Assembly (NCBI GenBank): GCA_964058845.1
Contig: CAXKVR010000001.1
Span: 434,001-498,000, forward strand
DNA: 64,000 nucleotides
Reading direction: 5' to 3'
Source: Carex sylvatica
Lineage: Eukaryota > Streptophyta > Magnoliopsida > Poales > Cyperaceae
The notes under the pieces were generated by a model. It was not told the DNA's origin. It made no database searches and saw only the letters and a list, made by a program, of their open reading frames with translations. The position numbers and the translations under genes were made by a program. Below are positions 22,890-34,704 of the stretch, one piece after another (position 1 is the stretch's first letter; the number at the start of each line of letters is the position of its first letter).

Positions 22890-23310
22890 GCAGCATAGAG
22901 ACAAGGCAAGCCAGTGTTCTATTTGAATATTCGAAAGCAGATACAATCATAGTGGATGTGGTCGTCGGGTTTGTTCTGTAACCGATCAAAGACACCGATT
23001 GACTTTTACAAGGCCTTTGATTGTGCGTACATGATAAATGTCTTGACTGGCACAGATTTTCCTGACTCAATTGAGACATTTCTGAATCTTATTTGATGAT
23101 ACTTTGGGTCCAGGATTTATGATATTAAACATTTGTGCAAGTCATGCAAAGGTCTGTATGGGTGTCTGAAAATGATTACTGGGATACTGATTACTGAATG
23201 AGCAAAGTGCAGCTAGGCTTTCTCAATTGCGGGATACATTGAGCAGGATGAAAGCAAATTTCTACGAGGGTGGTATAGAACTGAGTTATGGACTACATAC
23301 TATTTCCTTT
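22890..23310 (+). pseudogene. CAF1-like pseudogene, C-terminal half, copy 2 (longest)
   Basis: The frame 23001-23201 is interrupted by two adjacent TGA codons only. It reads DFYKAFDCAYMINVLTG, TDFPDSIETFLNLI, stop stop, YFGSRIYDIKHLCKSCKGLY, GCLKMITGILITE. These match CAF1 FDFGYLLK.LTG..LPD...FF.LI..YF..VYDIKHL..FC..L.GGL. A shifted frame then gives RMKANFYEGGIELSYGL. Relative to copies 1 and 3, this copy retains about 150 extra bases upstream of FPDS, so the others descend from an internally deleted version or this one has an insertion. Confidence 0.75.
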
Positions 23311-23339
23311 TTATCTTCTTGTGTTTTGCTAGTCAAAGT

Positions 23340-24584
23340 GAGTGTTAGAAAACAAGTATGCTGATTTGCTTAATGTAATGCAAAGTCCTTTGTTATTATT
23401 ATTTGCATTTTGGCTATTTGATTTGTTTCTTAACAAGACAAAATTAAAATAAGTTATCTACAATAAGTGTCAGAGAATGATTTGCTTGAATCATTGCGAT
23501 CAATCGGGTGCACAACTCCCAGTTCGAACTTGTTGCCTATGTATTCTTTGATCCGCTTAATTGCTCACTTTATTTTTTTGCATAATAGCTGCTCGATATA
23601 GCAAGCTATATATATATATTAGTATTGATGAATTTGGTGATATCAATATTGCACTGCTCTTTATTGCTTTCTCTAATGGTGTCTTTGATGTTTAGGCAAG
23701 TATCTTTTATGAATCGATGATTCTGTGTGCATGTTATTTGGTGTTTAATTTTAAAAACAAAATATGTTGAAGTTCTGTGCATTTATGCTAAATGTCATTG
23801 TAAGGATCGCATTGGTGAAGCCATACACTGTTATTAGAAAAGTCATATTAATTAGGGACATGATGTTAGAAAAAAAAATGTTTTACATGGAGCTATATAT
23901 GTGTTATGAATTATTACAAAAGTTATATTAATTAGGGACATGATCTCATTAATTAGATCATATAGTTCATGTAATTAGATCATATAGTTCATTAATTAAG
24001 AACGGTCCGAATTCACTAATTGTAAAAGATTCCCTTTATTTTCAGGTACCTGGGAGAATTTGAATTCGAATCAGCGGCAAGAAATTAAACATTATTATTT
24101 AACAACGTCACATATATATATTGCTCATTGAATTGAGGTTAAGTAGATGTAATGATTAAGTCACATACCTTCTAATTTTAAACGTACTGTTTTTGTCATT
24201 AAAAAGTATATATCACTATCTTTTGATTTTGGTCATGAAATTAAGTACTAGTTTCAAAAGTATCATTTTGATTATTAAAAGTTTCTAATTTGCACAAAAT
24301 TGATCCTATATTTAAAATTCACTTCAAAATTATATTTTTCAGGCATCATTTTTTAGCACTGAACCTATTGGGACTGTTGTCATCAAACAATACAAATAAC
24401 ATTAAAATAAATATGTTGAGTACCATTTGTATAATTTACTCTAAATTAAAATTGTGTTTTTTTTTTCTTTACAGTCAATTGGAACTGCCAACCAATTTCA
24501 TTAATGACAAAGGTTTTACAAATATTACATAAGAAATGAAAAGGAGGAAGTATATAAAATCTGAGGCAAATTGATATTATTTTT
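23340..24584. other. AT-rich array interior, nothing coding
   Basis: A fragment AGGTACCTGGGAGAATTTG at about 24045 resembles a Mutator-like MITE end, but no partner end or target duplication is visible. Confidence 0.4.
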
Positions 24585-24930
24585 AGTCTTTTTGTGTGAT
24601 TCACCTAACAGTGTTCACAATTTTTAAATGATTTTCTTGTTTCAATTCTTGTATCATTATATATAGACTTTCATATCATTTCTATATGTATGCACATTTA
24701 CATTGGATGAATCATAAATCATAATATACATTTTTTTGTATAGAAAAAAATTGTAAATCTATATTGAATTTGCAAAATATTTGAGACATTGGAGGAAACT
24801 TATGAAGGTACTGAAGTTTTAATTTGTTTTATAGGAGTAACATTTCATAATTAAGTTTCTATGCAATTAATATTGAAAAATAAATCAATTGAACTGTGCC
24901 TTTGTCATTGCAACTGAAATATAATTTAGA
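24585..24930 (+). repeat. Array block 6, class I
   Basis: TCTTTTTGTGTGATTCACCT, GTTCACAATTTTTAAATGAT, ATTATATATAGACTTTCA, TTTACATTGGATGAATCAT, and the core TTTGAGACATTGGAGGAAAC, then TTATGAAG/GTACTG. Confidence 0.65.
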
Positions 24931-25014
24931 GGACGAGCTAAGAATAATTATGCACTAGAAAATTTAAAAGTAATATTCTGACAATATAATATATTTCTTT
25001 CTTCTTATTTGCAG

Positions 25015-25153
25015 TGTGGGATATATATTTAAGTTGTTTGATGGAAATCCTAACGAGAAGCACAATGATCAAAATAATCTAATTCTAATTGCGCACAATG
25101 GTTCTTATGAGAACACGGTAGAAAGTACTCTCTGCAGTTATGAAGCAACCTAA
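25015..25153 (+). other. Candidate exon of unknown family downstream of block 6
   Basis: A polypyrimidine tract and TTTGCAG acceptor at 25014 precede an open frame of 45 codons to TAA 25151-25153, containing VGYIFKLFDGNPNEKHNDQ and LILIAHNGSYENTVESTL. It lies 200 bp after the donor-like end of block 6. I do not recognise the family. Confidence 0.3.
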
Positions 25154-26465
25154 GTCAAGGGTACATGAATTAACATTTGCACATTGTGGCTGAAATGTAT
25201 GTTTGTAAAATAGTTAAGCTATCATTGACTACTAAGTTACTGGATTAGACATTTGCAGCATGTCCAGAAATTATCATTTTTTTATAAATGTTGTTGTCTG
25301 TTTCAATCTCCATATTCATTTGACCTTTTCATGATTGTGTTTTTTGTGCAGAAGAAGTACACACGCAAAATAATTTGTGATGAAATCAGTGGAACTTCTT
25401 TAATGCTTATGATATGCTTCTACATAATGCCAAGGAGGCGAAGCTATTTTTGGGTTTGCTACTCAAACTCTACAAGAGTTGGTTAATGAGGAGAATTCCT
25501 AAAAGAAAAACCTTACAAATTGATCAAATTAATCTCAAATAAAAAAGAAAACTAAATGTGATCATGATAGATGACGAAGATCAATTCTTTAAATATTGAA
25601 AAGAGAAACAGTCAAGACACACGCGTGTATGATATTTTGAAATTCATTGTTTACTGTTAATGAAATTGCTTAATAAAAAGTAGATGTTGATAAAAAAATG
25701 TTGTTCTGTAAACATTTCAGCTTTAAAATAAAAATATTGTTTTGTAGACAAGCTGATATTGATCTTACAATGCAAAAAAAAAAAAATTAGCTGAGTGTTC
25801 CCAATTCTTTTGTATCAGTGAAAGAAAGAAATACAACTTGACAAACTTATTTTTATTTTACTTCTTTATTTCCGAATTCTATAGTACCTATATGTTATTT
25901 CTGAAAAAAAAAAAGAGTTAGTGCTATTACTTCATTATTTCCTAAATAAAAAGTTAGTACGGAATGAAATAGAGCCGGTCTTAATTACCTCTAACGCTAT
26001 AATAGTCATTATTAATTTGTTATTTATTTAAGATTGAACTATAAAAAATTTTATGTCCACACTTTAATGAAGTGTAATTTCATTGTTTAATTCCCTTGTG
26101 TCATTTATCTAACGTTATTTACAACTTTTAAATTATTATGCAAGGTCATCCATACGAATTTGCGTCTACATATCAAATTTATAATTATTCGATTTACTAT
26201 AATATAAAGTAAAATGGTAAACTCTTTTTATTAATTGTAATGTTTTTATTTTACATCATTTTTTTACCTATTGACTCTATACTAAACTAATTTAAATTAT
26301 TTTAAATTTGTTATGTAAACGCATCACTTGTGAAGTAGATCAGTTTTAACGGTTTGAATTCGTCGTTTAAAGTCAATCCGATAGATTATGAAATTAAATT
26401 AACTTATAAAAAACTTGATGAGCTTAAGAACATTTTATTCCACTCAAATTAGTATAAATAAGCGG
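25154..26465. other. AT-rich stretch, possible further exon
   Basis: A TTTTTTGTGCAG acceptor at about 25351 precedes a frame to 25486 (KKYTRKIICDEISGTSLM). It has no recognised family. A diverged block opening (CTTGTGTCATTTATCTAACG) is at about 26095. Confidence 0.3.
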
Positions 26466-26932
26466 TATCACGTTTTTTTTTTTTAATATTTTTAAGTATA
26501 GTATGTTATATTGTTATATGTTATATGTTATTATTAGTTAAAGTCTATTATATTTTTCACTTGTTAATTATGTCGTTATAGCAATTTTTAATTAGACCTG
26601 TTAAACTTGGATAACATTGAAATTTCTGTATTTGAGTAATTTTTTCTTGTAAAGTATCAACTATTTATTTTTCACTGCAAAATCCCAATGTTTATATTAG
26701 CTAATACAATTGAAGTCACAATTGTGTGAATTAGTACGAGTAATTATGCCCAATTCTGTCAGACCGTTTATCACAATGAACCTGTCATGGAGATAAGTTG
26801 TTATACGGAGGGAAAAAAAAAGAATTGAAAATGGCAAAGCCTCGGTAAAAAAACCTGCTCCTAATATTTAGAATTTAGATCCTGTCATATATGAATCTAA
26901 TTAATGGGGATTTAGTTGAGTAATTCTGGATG

Positions 26933-26962
<30 letters not shown>

Positions 26963-26967
<5 letters not shown>

Positions 26968-27389
26968 TAGGCTAATATATAATCGATTGTTCCTAGCCTC
27001 CCGTGCAACCAAGTCGTTTTCCAATTTTTAAAGTCCAAATGATCGATCCAAACTGTTAGATGTCATCTCCATATTAAAATATGCTAGGAGACCAAATTTT
27101 ATATTTTTTGGAATTTTTTTACTATTTATTAAGCCACTTTGAAAATTGCTGATCCAACGGTGGTTTACCAAACAGTAAAAATCAGAAGCTACCATTGGAT
27201 CAGCGATTTTCAAAGTGGCTTAATAAATAGTAAAAAAATTCCAAAAAATATAAAATTTGGTCTCCTAGTAGATTTTAATATGGAGATGACATCTAACAGT
27301 TTGGATCGATAATTTGGACTTTAAAAATCGGAAAACGACTTGGTTGCACGGGAGGCTAGGAACAATCGATTGTATATTAGCCTATCTCT
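26963..27389. mobile_element. (TA)n-associated foldback MITE, copy 2
   Basis: 427 bp with near-perfect inverted arms, from AGAGATAGGCTAATATATAA to TATATTAGCCTATCTCT. The centre is ACCAAACAGTAAAAATCAG. It is flanked on both sides by TA microsatellites. It shares most of its length with copy 1. Confidence 0.85.
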
Positions 27390-27764
27390 CTATATATATA
27401 TATATATAAGGATTATATGTGTTAATTATAATGATTCTTTAATAATATCGATCTCATTCAGAATTTAACCTTCATCTTTTTATAATGAGAAGAAATAATT
27501 TATCATTTGTGTTGGTCATATCATATGTGTGAGGTACTTTCTCAATTTAATTAAACATGGAGAATGATTTCTAAAAGAAAATTATTGGGACCAGAAAGAG
27601 AAATAACAATCAATTTCTAATAAAGAAAAACACAAAATAAATTAAGAAGTACAGGATAAAATAGGGCTCTAGGTCCATCAAGTAAAATCATGATGGTCTC
27701 ACCTCTAAGGCTAAAAAAATAATTAGTTTTACTAGTTTAAGATTAATATTGTGTGATCTACTGA

Positions 27765-28020
27765 CACTGTTTAGTCCTCTTGTGTGATCTATCTAACACA
27801 ATTCACAATATACAAATGATTTTGTGAGGTCATCCATACATATTTGCTATTTATAAACTTTCATGTTGTTTTTTATAGTGTTGTGCTGATGAATTAGGGA
27901 AATTAAATAATCTCTAATAAGCAATTCATTATTTTTATATTTATGGTGTTCACGCTTGTAAAGTTCACATATTTGAGATAATGGAGAAAACAAATAAAGG
28001 TAGGGCTTAAAAAAAACTTA
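27765..28020 (+). repeat. Array block 7, class II
   Basis: CTCTTGTGTGATCTATCTAA, TTATAGTGTTGTGCTGATGA, ATTAAATAATCTCTAATAAG, TATGGTGTTCACGCTTGTAA and the core ATTTGAGATAATGGAGAAAA, then AAATAAAG/GTAGGG. Confidence 0.65.
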
Positions 28021-28477
28021 AGCTTCACAGCTAACAAACATGCTTAAATATTAATGCACTCATAATTTATTTTAATAAAAATACTTTACATGAGTATAAA
28101 CTCAAACCATATCAAATGGAAAATAAAAGTAATCTATATAATTTTTTTCATTGACAAATGCACAATTTGGTGATTACGATTCATTATATTCTTACCATGC
28201 AACATGTTTATTCAAAATAGAGCATCGGAGAATATATATAGATTACTAATATAATTGTGCATGGAGAATTAAGTGTTATTCTTACACTATTAATTTCAAA
28301 GTGAATAAATTGTTTGAGAAAATATTACTAGTAGAATGATGTATTGTATTTGTATATTTGAGGTAAAAAAAAAAGGCCAAAATGCTTTCCCTATTTAAAC
28401 TGTGTATTAATTATAATTTTATTAAACCCCTGCGCTCAGTTCATCCTGCTCAGCTGTAATATTTGAAGAAAGTCAAG

Positions 28478-28747
28478 ATGACAAATCCATCAAATACATC
28501 AAAGAAGCGAGGAAATAAGTCAAAGAAGTGGACCTCCAAAATTGTAGAAGCGTAATTTGTCTAATCTTCTATTTACTAATTAAAGTTTATTTTCAGTTTT
28601 GTTGTAATATGTTTTCTAATTGCTGATTTGAATGATTATAGGGGTTCTGTGATTAGATGTGACAGGTTCGAGAAAAGATTTAACACCGTTACTGTTCGAG
28701 TATGGAACATGTCAAGAAAAAGAAACAAGGAAGGAAGTCAAAGTTAA
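28478..28747 (+). pseudogene. Degenerate C2H2 zinc-finger gene fragment, copy A
   Basis: Exon 28478-28551 begins MTNPSNTSKKRGNKSKKWTS. After a GT-AG intron (28552-28641) the second exon continues GSVIRCDRFEKRFNTVTVR then VWNMSRKRNKEG to TAA 28747, with joined phase (GC|G). The layout CDxxExxF...M follows a C2H2 finger (CxxC-x3-F-x5-L-x2-H-x3-H). However, the second cysteine is F and the histidine positions are N, so zinc binding should be lost. The paralogue in copy B keeps CDKC. It follows array block 7 by about 450 bp. Confidence 0.5.
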
Positions 28748-30000
28748 GTGAAATCTAATCTTATGTCTAACGTTCTGCAAAATTCGTATTTGAAATTAAT
28801 GACTAAATGTTTGGAGGTGTTTTTCTAACGTTTAAAGTGAAATATAAAAAAGATTATTTAAAATTTTGTTTCAATTACATAAAACTATGTTATATTGATT
28901 TGAAATTTCTAAAATATTTAGAAGTGAATGTTCAAACATTTGATATATAGGAATCAGATTAATTACCGATCAAGCATATGAACTTTTGCTGTAATTTATC
29001 ATCTTGGACTGATATGCGAATTTTGAACATTTAAGGGTTAACTATATAAAAGAACTAAATTAAAGAAAAACAAAAAAGGATGACGTGAGTTAAACACCAT
29101 ATCTTCATTCCCCTTAATTAAGGGTCTTTCTTGTCTATCTCCCATAGAAATGGAAATAAGAAACAAACAGAAAACCAGATAGAAATAGAAAATGAACAGA
29201 TAAATGAAAGGAAAAGGAAAAAAAAACCATTGGAGTTTATTTTTGTTGCTTGCTGACTGATACGATTGAATCGATGACTATGTATATATGTGTGCTTTCT
29301 CTCTTGGCGCTTTTAACACAATTATTGAGTATACGGTTCTCTGTCTATTATATTTCCTCTCATCCGATGAAAGCTTAGTAATCTTTGAGAAATTAGTAAG
29401 CCATGTATGTACTGTGGTAAATTAAATTGAATAAGTTAATTGATCATTTCTTCTTTCTTCTTTTGTTTTCTTTATCGGGTTTGAACTTGAGTTCGGTATC
29501 GGCCTCCAAAATAGCATTGTACCAATGCATTGTTGTTCTTTGTGAGACCGTGGATGTAATTCTGCCCGTAGTACCGAACAGTACCTGTGGGTCTTTCCCT
29601 CTGTTTTGATTTCTAAGGATAGATTTGTAACAATGGAAAAAAATAAAGGTAAAATATGCTAAATATTATTGCTTAGGTAAAACCCTCTTGTCATAGGGGT
29701 TAAATAGCAAAATGAAGAAGTTTAACTTTCAGCTGGAAACTTAGAATATAAACGGGAATTTTTGGATGGTGGGCCACTGGGCCTTTAGGCTTGATTCATC
29801 AAATAAAATTAGATATTTAATGTGTTTGAATTGGTCTTCCGAGCTTAGTGGAAAATAAATTAATCGGACCATTGGACTGAACCGTATAGTAAAAAAAAAC
29901 AATGTATAAACACAATAGATAAATTGAGAATAACTAAAAGCACTAGAAAAAAAAAACAATAATTGAATTCATATAAACTTAGGAGTTAAATATTAGAACA
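28748..30000. other. AT-rich stretch, no gene
   Basis: A weak GGTACC-type repeat is near 29495-29595. The 60-codon frame at 29427 reads across it and is probably not a gene. Confidence 0.4.
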
Positions 30001-30019
30001 ATATAAATTATATATTATG

Positions 30020-30425
30020 TTATATTCAAGGTTCTAAATAGCGTTTTATCGTGTCATACCAGAAAGCCTGCAAAAAAAGCTATAGCGAAAGCTATGCTAC
30101 ATAGCGTTTTTTTTTTATAAAAATTATATCATATATTTGTACTAAATATCAACATTATCTAAGTATCATAAAACAATAAATAACATCAAATTGATTAAAA
30201 AATTATAATATTCATATTGAACCAATACAAAGTCCAAATTGCGACTCGAAATATCAATCTTTTTCTATTCAAAATATATTCAGCATCATGACGTAATCTA
30301 TCTTTTTTTTATTTAAATTTCAAAATAACCTAGACATTATGGTATAATTAACTATCTTAATCTATTCAAAATATTCAAACTACCATATAATAAGTATCAT
30401 TTTGTTACTTGAAGAAATATCTTCA
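30020..30425. repeat. ATAGCG-type dispersed repeat, partial copy
   Basis: TTCTAAATAGCGTTTTATCG, AGCTATAGCGAAAGCTATG, ATTCATATTGAACCAATACA and ACAAAGTCCAAATT occur in the same order as in the fuller copy at 57539-58130. The right end is missing. Confidence 0.6.
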
Positions 30426-30426
30426 G

Positions 30427-30652
30427 TAAAGAGCAACACAGGGAGGATAATTAAGAAACGGACGTTAGAGAAATTAGTTAATTAATTCACATCAAAGGAA
30501 ACACTGACGTATATAGCTGAGTTGTTAAGCGAAGATTCATTTAGATAATTCTAATTGTAATAGCATCACACAAATAAATAGTGAATCATTGTAACCAGAT
30601 GGATTATGTTCAGTAATAAAAAGTTCTTGAGTTTTCACTCTTGGTTCCACTG
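30427..30652 (+). repeat. Duplicated 225-bp segment, copy 1
   Basis: Collinear with 33117-33345: GAAACGGACGTTAG, ACGTATATAGCTGAGTTGT, GAATCATTGTAACCAGATGG, ATTATGTTCAGTAATAAAA and TTCTTGAGTTTTCA. The end resembles a 3' UTR with an AATAAA-type signal. Confidence 0.75.
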
Positions 30653-31536
30653 GAATATTATTGTATAAAAAAATGGTATCACGTTTTTTTTAATATATTT
30701 TTTAAGTACAATATGTTGTATGTTATTGTTAGTTAAAGTGTATTATATTTTTTAAGTACAATATGTTGTATGTTATTGTTAGTTAAAGTGTATTATATTT
30801 TTTTACTTGTTATGTATGTTGTTATAGCAATTTTTAGGTAAACCTAAATATTAAACTCTTAACATTGAAATTTTTGTATTAGAGAATAATTTTTTTTCTT
30901 GTAAAGTATCATCTATTAATTTTTCTCTACAAAATCTCAACGTTTATATTAGCTAATACAATTAAGGTCATAATTGTGTGAATTAGTATGAGTAATTCTG
31001 CCCAATTCGTTCAGATCGTTTATGACAACGAAACTTTCATGGAGATAAGCCTTCATAATTCTGCCCAATTCTTCTATATCACCTAAGCCTTACTATAAGT
31101 TGATATAGGGAGAAAAAGAAGAATTGAAAATGACAAAGCCTAGAATTTAGATCCTGTCATATCCGAATCTAACAGGGATATTAGTTGAGTAATTAATCTA
31201 GATGTTTTTCTTTTATATAAATAAGGATTATACATGTTAATTCTGATGATTCTTTAATATCTCATTCATCATTTGTGTGTTGGTCCTATGTGTGACATAC
31301 TTTCTCAATTTAATTAAAACATGGAGAATGATTTCTAAAAGAAAATTATAGGGACCAGAAAGAGAAATAACAATCAATTTCTAATTAAAAAATAACACAA
31401 AATAAATTAAGAAGTATAGGATAAAATAGGCCCCAGGTCCAGGCCCATCAAGCAAAATCATGATGGGCTCACCTCTAAGGCAGAAAAAATCATTAGTTTT
31501 GCTAGTTTAAGATTAATTGTGTGATCTACTGACACT

Positions 31537-31795
31537 GTTTAGTCTTTTTGTGTGATCTATCTAACACAATTCACAACATTCAAATGATTTTGTGAGGTCA
31601 TCCATACATATTTGTTATTTATAAACTTTCAAGTTGTTTTTTATAGTGTTGTGCTGATGAATTGTAGAAATTAAATAATCTCTAATAAGCATTTCATTCT
31701 TTTTATATTTATGGTGTTCACGCTTGTAAAGTTCACAATATTTGAGATAATGGAGGAAACAAATAAAGGTAGGGCTTAAAAATGCTTAAGCTTCA
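31537..31795 (+). repeat. Array block 8, class II
   Basis: TCTTTTTGTGTGATCTATCT, GTGTTGTGCTGATGAATTG, TATGGTGTTCACGCTTGTAA and the core ATTTGAGATAATGGAGGAAA, then CAAATAAAG/GTAGGG. An ATG at about 31711 opens a short frame MVFTLVKFTIFEIMEETNK up to the donor-like site. Confidence 0.65.
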
Positions 31796-32249
31796 CGGTT
31801 AACAAACATGCTTAAACATGAGTATAAACTCAAACCATATCAAATGGAAAATAAAAGTAATCTATATAATTTTGTATTGACAAATGCAAAATTTAGTGAT
31901 TACGATTCATTATATTATTCCCATGCAACGTACATGTTAATTCAAAATAAAACATCCGAGAATATATATGGATGACTAATATAATTGTGCACGTACGGAA
32001 AAGTGTTATTCATACACTATTAATTTTTAAGAGTGAATATATTGTTTGAGAAAATATTACTGGTAGAATGATGTATTGTATTTATATATATATTTGAGGT
32101 AAGATAAAAAAGGCCAAAATGCGCTCCATATTTAAACTGTGTATTATATTATTATTAAACCCCTGCGCTCAGTTCATCCTGGTCCCTGAAAGTGACAATC
32201 TCAGCTGTAATATTTATAGAAATTCAAGATGGGAAATCCATCAAAGAGG

Positions 32250-32611
32250 CGGGGCCCACGGGGGAAGCAGGTGGGGGAAAGAACTCAAAAAAGTGGACCT
32301 CCAAAATTGTAGACACGTAATTTGTCTAATCTTCTATTTACTAATTAAAGTTTATTTTCAGTTATGTTGTACTGTGTTTCCTAATTGCTGATTTGAGTGA
32401 TTATAGGGGTTCTGTGATTAGATGTGACAAGTGCGAGAGAAATGATTTGACACTGTGCAACTACCGTTCGAGCATGCAACATGTCAAGAGAACATACACG
32501 GAAGGTAAAGTTGAAGTGAAATCTAAGCATATGGTTACTAAACATGGTGATAATCATGTTAATTGCTTAGGATGTCGTCAAATGTTGAGAGACTATATAT
32601 TAACATTGTAA
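32250..32611 (+). pseudogene. C2H2-like zinc-finger gene fragment, copy B
   Basis: The exon ending at 32316 carries KNSKKWTSKIVDT. After a GT-AG intron the exon at 32407-32611 reads GSVIRCDKCERNDLTLCNYR, then SSMQHVKRTYTEG, and ends DYILTL at TAA 32611. The joined phase (AC|G) equals copy A. CDKC is intact, but the histidine half is not canonical. The ATG at 32229 is out of frame with the exon because of a G-rich insertion, so this copy lacks a proper start. Confidence 0.5.
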
Positions 32612-32639
32612 TTTTACATTTTTATTTCTAAATATTTGG

Positions 32640-32840
32640 GTTAACAACATGTAGGTTTTTTTTCGGGCTAGTTTGGAGCTGGTACTCATGGAGCTGATAC
32701 AAGTAACAATAAGATATATTTGATTTGGTATTTTACTGTTGGTTACAGAAGTTATTAGATTTGAATTTTTTCTGTTGATAATTGTACAAGTTTTTAGATT
32801 TAATATTTTTTTCTGTTGGTAAATATAATAGACATTTTAT
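32640..32840 (+). repeat. Segment paralogous to 49575-49830
   Basis: GGGTTAACAACATGTA, GGTTTTTT, TTTGGAGCTGG versus TTTGGATTTCA, and GAAGTTATTAG are shared in order. In the 49.6-kb copy an acceptor leads into a short glycine-rich terminal exon. Confidence 0.6.
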
Positions 32841-33116
32841 GAATTGAGGCAGGAAAGATATAATATAGACACTAGTTGTTTTACTGCCATTTTTTACTGC
32901 ACTGTTTTTTATTTGTTACTTGTTAAAAACTTAATCTGAAAGATATAATAAGAGTAAGATCTATTATGTTTCTTTTAGTTACATCATAACATAAGAAAAA
33001 AGACTTCGAATTTTATTACTAATGGCAAGCCATCATGGAATCTTAAATTATTATTCAATGCATGTATTTGTTCTAATGATGTCTCACAAATGGGGCCCTC
33101 ACTCAAAAACAGAAGG

Positions 33117-33345
33117 AAGCAGTAAAGAGCAGCACTGGGGAGGATAAATAAGAAACGGACGTTAGGGAAATTAGTTAATTAATCCAAATCAAAGGAAACG
33201 CTGACGTATATAGCTGAGTTGTCAAGCGTAGATTCATTTATATAATTCTAATTGTAATAGTATCACATATATATAGTGAATCATTGTAACCAGATGGATT
33301 ATGTTCAGTAATAAAATTTTCTTGAGTTTTCATTCTTGGTTCCTG
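33117..33345 (+). repeat. Duplicated 225-bp segment, copy 2
   Basis: See 30427-30652; about 90% alike by eye, same orientation. Confidence 0.75.
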
Positions 33346-33461
33346 ACTTCGGTCATTGTATCGTTTCTTCAAAATTCTCTATGTTTTTTATTCAATCTGC
33401 AAATTGCAAGGTTCCTAGTCTAAATTCATTCCAGTCTTTCATAGTACTAGCACTTTTTTTG

Positions 33462-33550
33462 CAATCTGGTACGGGTAGCAGCAAGTACCAGTACTGTACA
33501 GTGTATCAATACCAGTGCCAGTAATGCTTCCATACACCATCGTTGTTGCT
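33462..33550. repeat. GTACCAGTACTGTACAGT-type repeat
   Basis: CAAGTACCAGTACTGTACAG, TGTATCAATACCAGTGCCAG and TTCCATACACCATCGTTG match the copy at about 53018-53095 in order. Confidence 0.65.
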
Positions 33551-33795
33551 TATTTTTCTAACAGTAAGAAGTAAAAGGAAAATTAACATTAAAAAAGTAA
33601 AAGGGTTGTATCAATATTTAGCTTAGGTTCCATCATAATGCAAGCAATTCCGAAAGCCAGCTAACTGAATGTCAAGTGTCTCGTAAAGTTAATTCTCAAT
33701 ATGACCAAATTTGTCTAAAAACTCAATTGTTCTAAACCAATTCAGCTAATACCTCAATGAAGCTTAAAAATAACTTAATTTGTTCTTAATTTTCA

Positions 33796-33900
33796 GGTTG
33801 ATTCTGGCAAAGAAGAATTGATTCAAGTCAGAGTATGGGACAATTTTAAAACCAGCAATGCTAGACCCCCTAGGTTGATTATTTATGTAGCACCAAAATG
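33796..33900 (+). pseudogene. CAF1-like N-terminal exon fragment, copy P
   Basis: After a TTAATTTTCAG acceptor the frame reads VDSGKEELIQVRVWDNFKTS then NARPPRL. This resembles the N-terminal IQIREVWNDNL segment of plant CAF1. A second copy is at 53360-53450. No nuclease domain follows directly. Confidence 0.5.
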
Positions 33901-34044
33901 GCTTTACTTTGTACCAAACTACCAAACTGAGCTGATAGCAATAGCAAATCTGCCTGGCTTTTTCTTGCTATTTTTGATTTAGTATTCACCTTGTTGAATA
34001 GAAACCAAATTTCAAGTTTATGCCTTCTCACCCAATCGAGTATT

Positions 34045-34310
34045 CGGGTTTCTAGTACAACAGTAATCTGGTACAGTACCGGGTTCGGTACCAACTGCAG
34101 CTAATGGCACTGTTATGCTGTACCAGTACCGAATTTTTAGCAGTTATATTAAATTTTCAGTTACAAAAGGAAATAGCTTGCATGCTTATTGAAGATCTGC
34201 TTGTCTGTCCCTATTGTGGACAATTTTACCAATGGGTACAGTGCTTTATTGCATACTGATACTAATTAAATTTTTCAAAGGACTAGTTTGAAGAATTTAA
34301 TAAGTTGGAG
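34045..34310. repeat. GGTACC-rich dispersed repeat copy and flank
   Basis: CTGGTACAGTACCGGGTTCG, TACCAACTGCAGCTAATGGC, CTGTTATGCTGTACCAGTAC and CTGAATTTTTAGCAG-like motifs, then TGTCTGTCCCTATTGTGGAC. Same order as 53575-53790. Confidence 0.65.
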
Positions 34311-34704
34311 GTCTGACATGTATATTTTTTTTATTTTCTCTTTTCAGAGGTCCAAATATATAAATTTATAACATCTTAAGCGATGACTTAAGTAAAAACT
34401 AAAAAATTCCTACCAAATAAAAATAATTTATGCTATTAATTGCATATAAAACTCCAACCAAACAAATTTTTATTTACTCGTAATTGGCCAATTGTCAATT
34501 ATTTATTCTATTAATAGGGGGCCAATTTCATGCCAACCCGTTTTATTTGTCAATAATCCACTGGAAATGTATCAGAGGTCAACCCAATAGCATAGCCTAT
34601 AGGTAGATTTGCCCAAAATAAAATACCTCTGTTTCTGAGGAGCAATAATTATTTATTCAAGAGACCCGTTGTTATTCTTTTCATTCTTTCAATGAGATCC
34701 GGTT

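Larger units (their letters stand above)
26466..28747 (+). repeat. Segmental duplication, copy A (with MITE)
   Basis: This is collinear with 30676-32611. Shared stretches include TTAGTTAAAGT, TTTATATTAGCTAATACAAT, AATTGTGTGAATTAGTA, CATGGAGATAAG, GATTTCTAAAAGAAAATTAT, a class II array block, and a zinc-finger ORF. Copy A contains the MITE at 26963-27389; copy B does not. Confidence 0.8.
30676..32611 (+). repeat. Segmental duplication, copy B (without MITE)
   Basis: Collinear with 26466-28747. An internal 46-bp tandem repeat (ATATTTTTTAAGTACAATAT, GTTGTATGTTATTGTTAG) is at 30695-30797. At about 31205-31222 it has a continuous TTTTCTTTTATATAAATAAG where copy A carries the MITE. Confidence 0.8.

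Noticed and set aside
22816..23079. 87-codon minus-strand ORF
   Set aside because: Antisense of the CAF1-like pseudogene copy 2, which has clear plus-strand homology.
28478..28747. MADS-box or CAF1 identity for the KKWTSKIV fragment
   Set aside because: The residue pattern fits a decayed C2H2 finger (CDxx...F...M) better than either.
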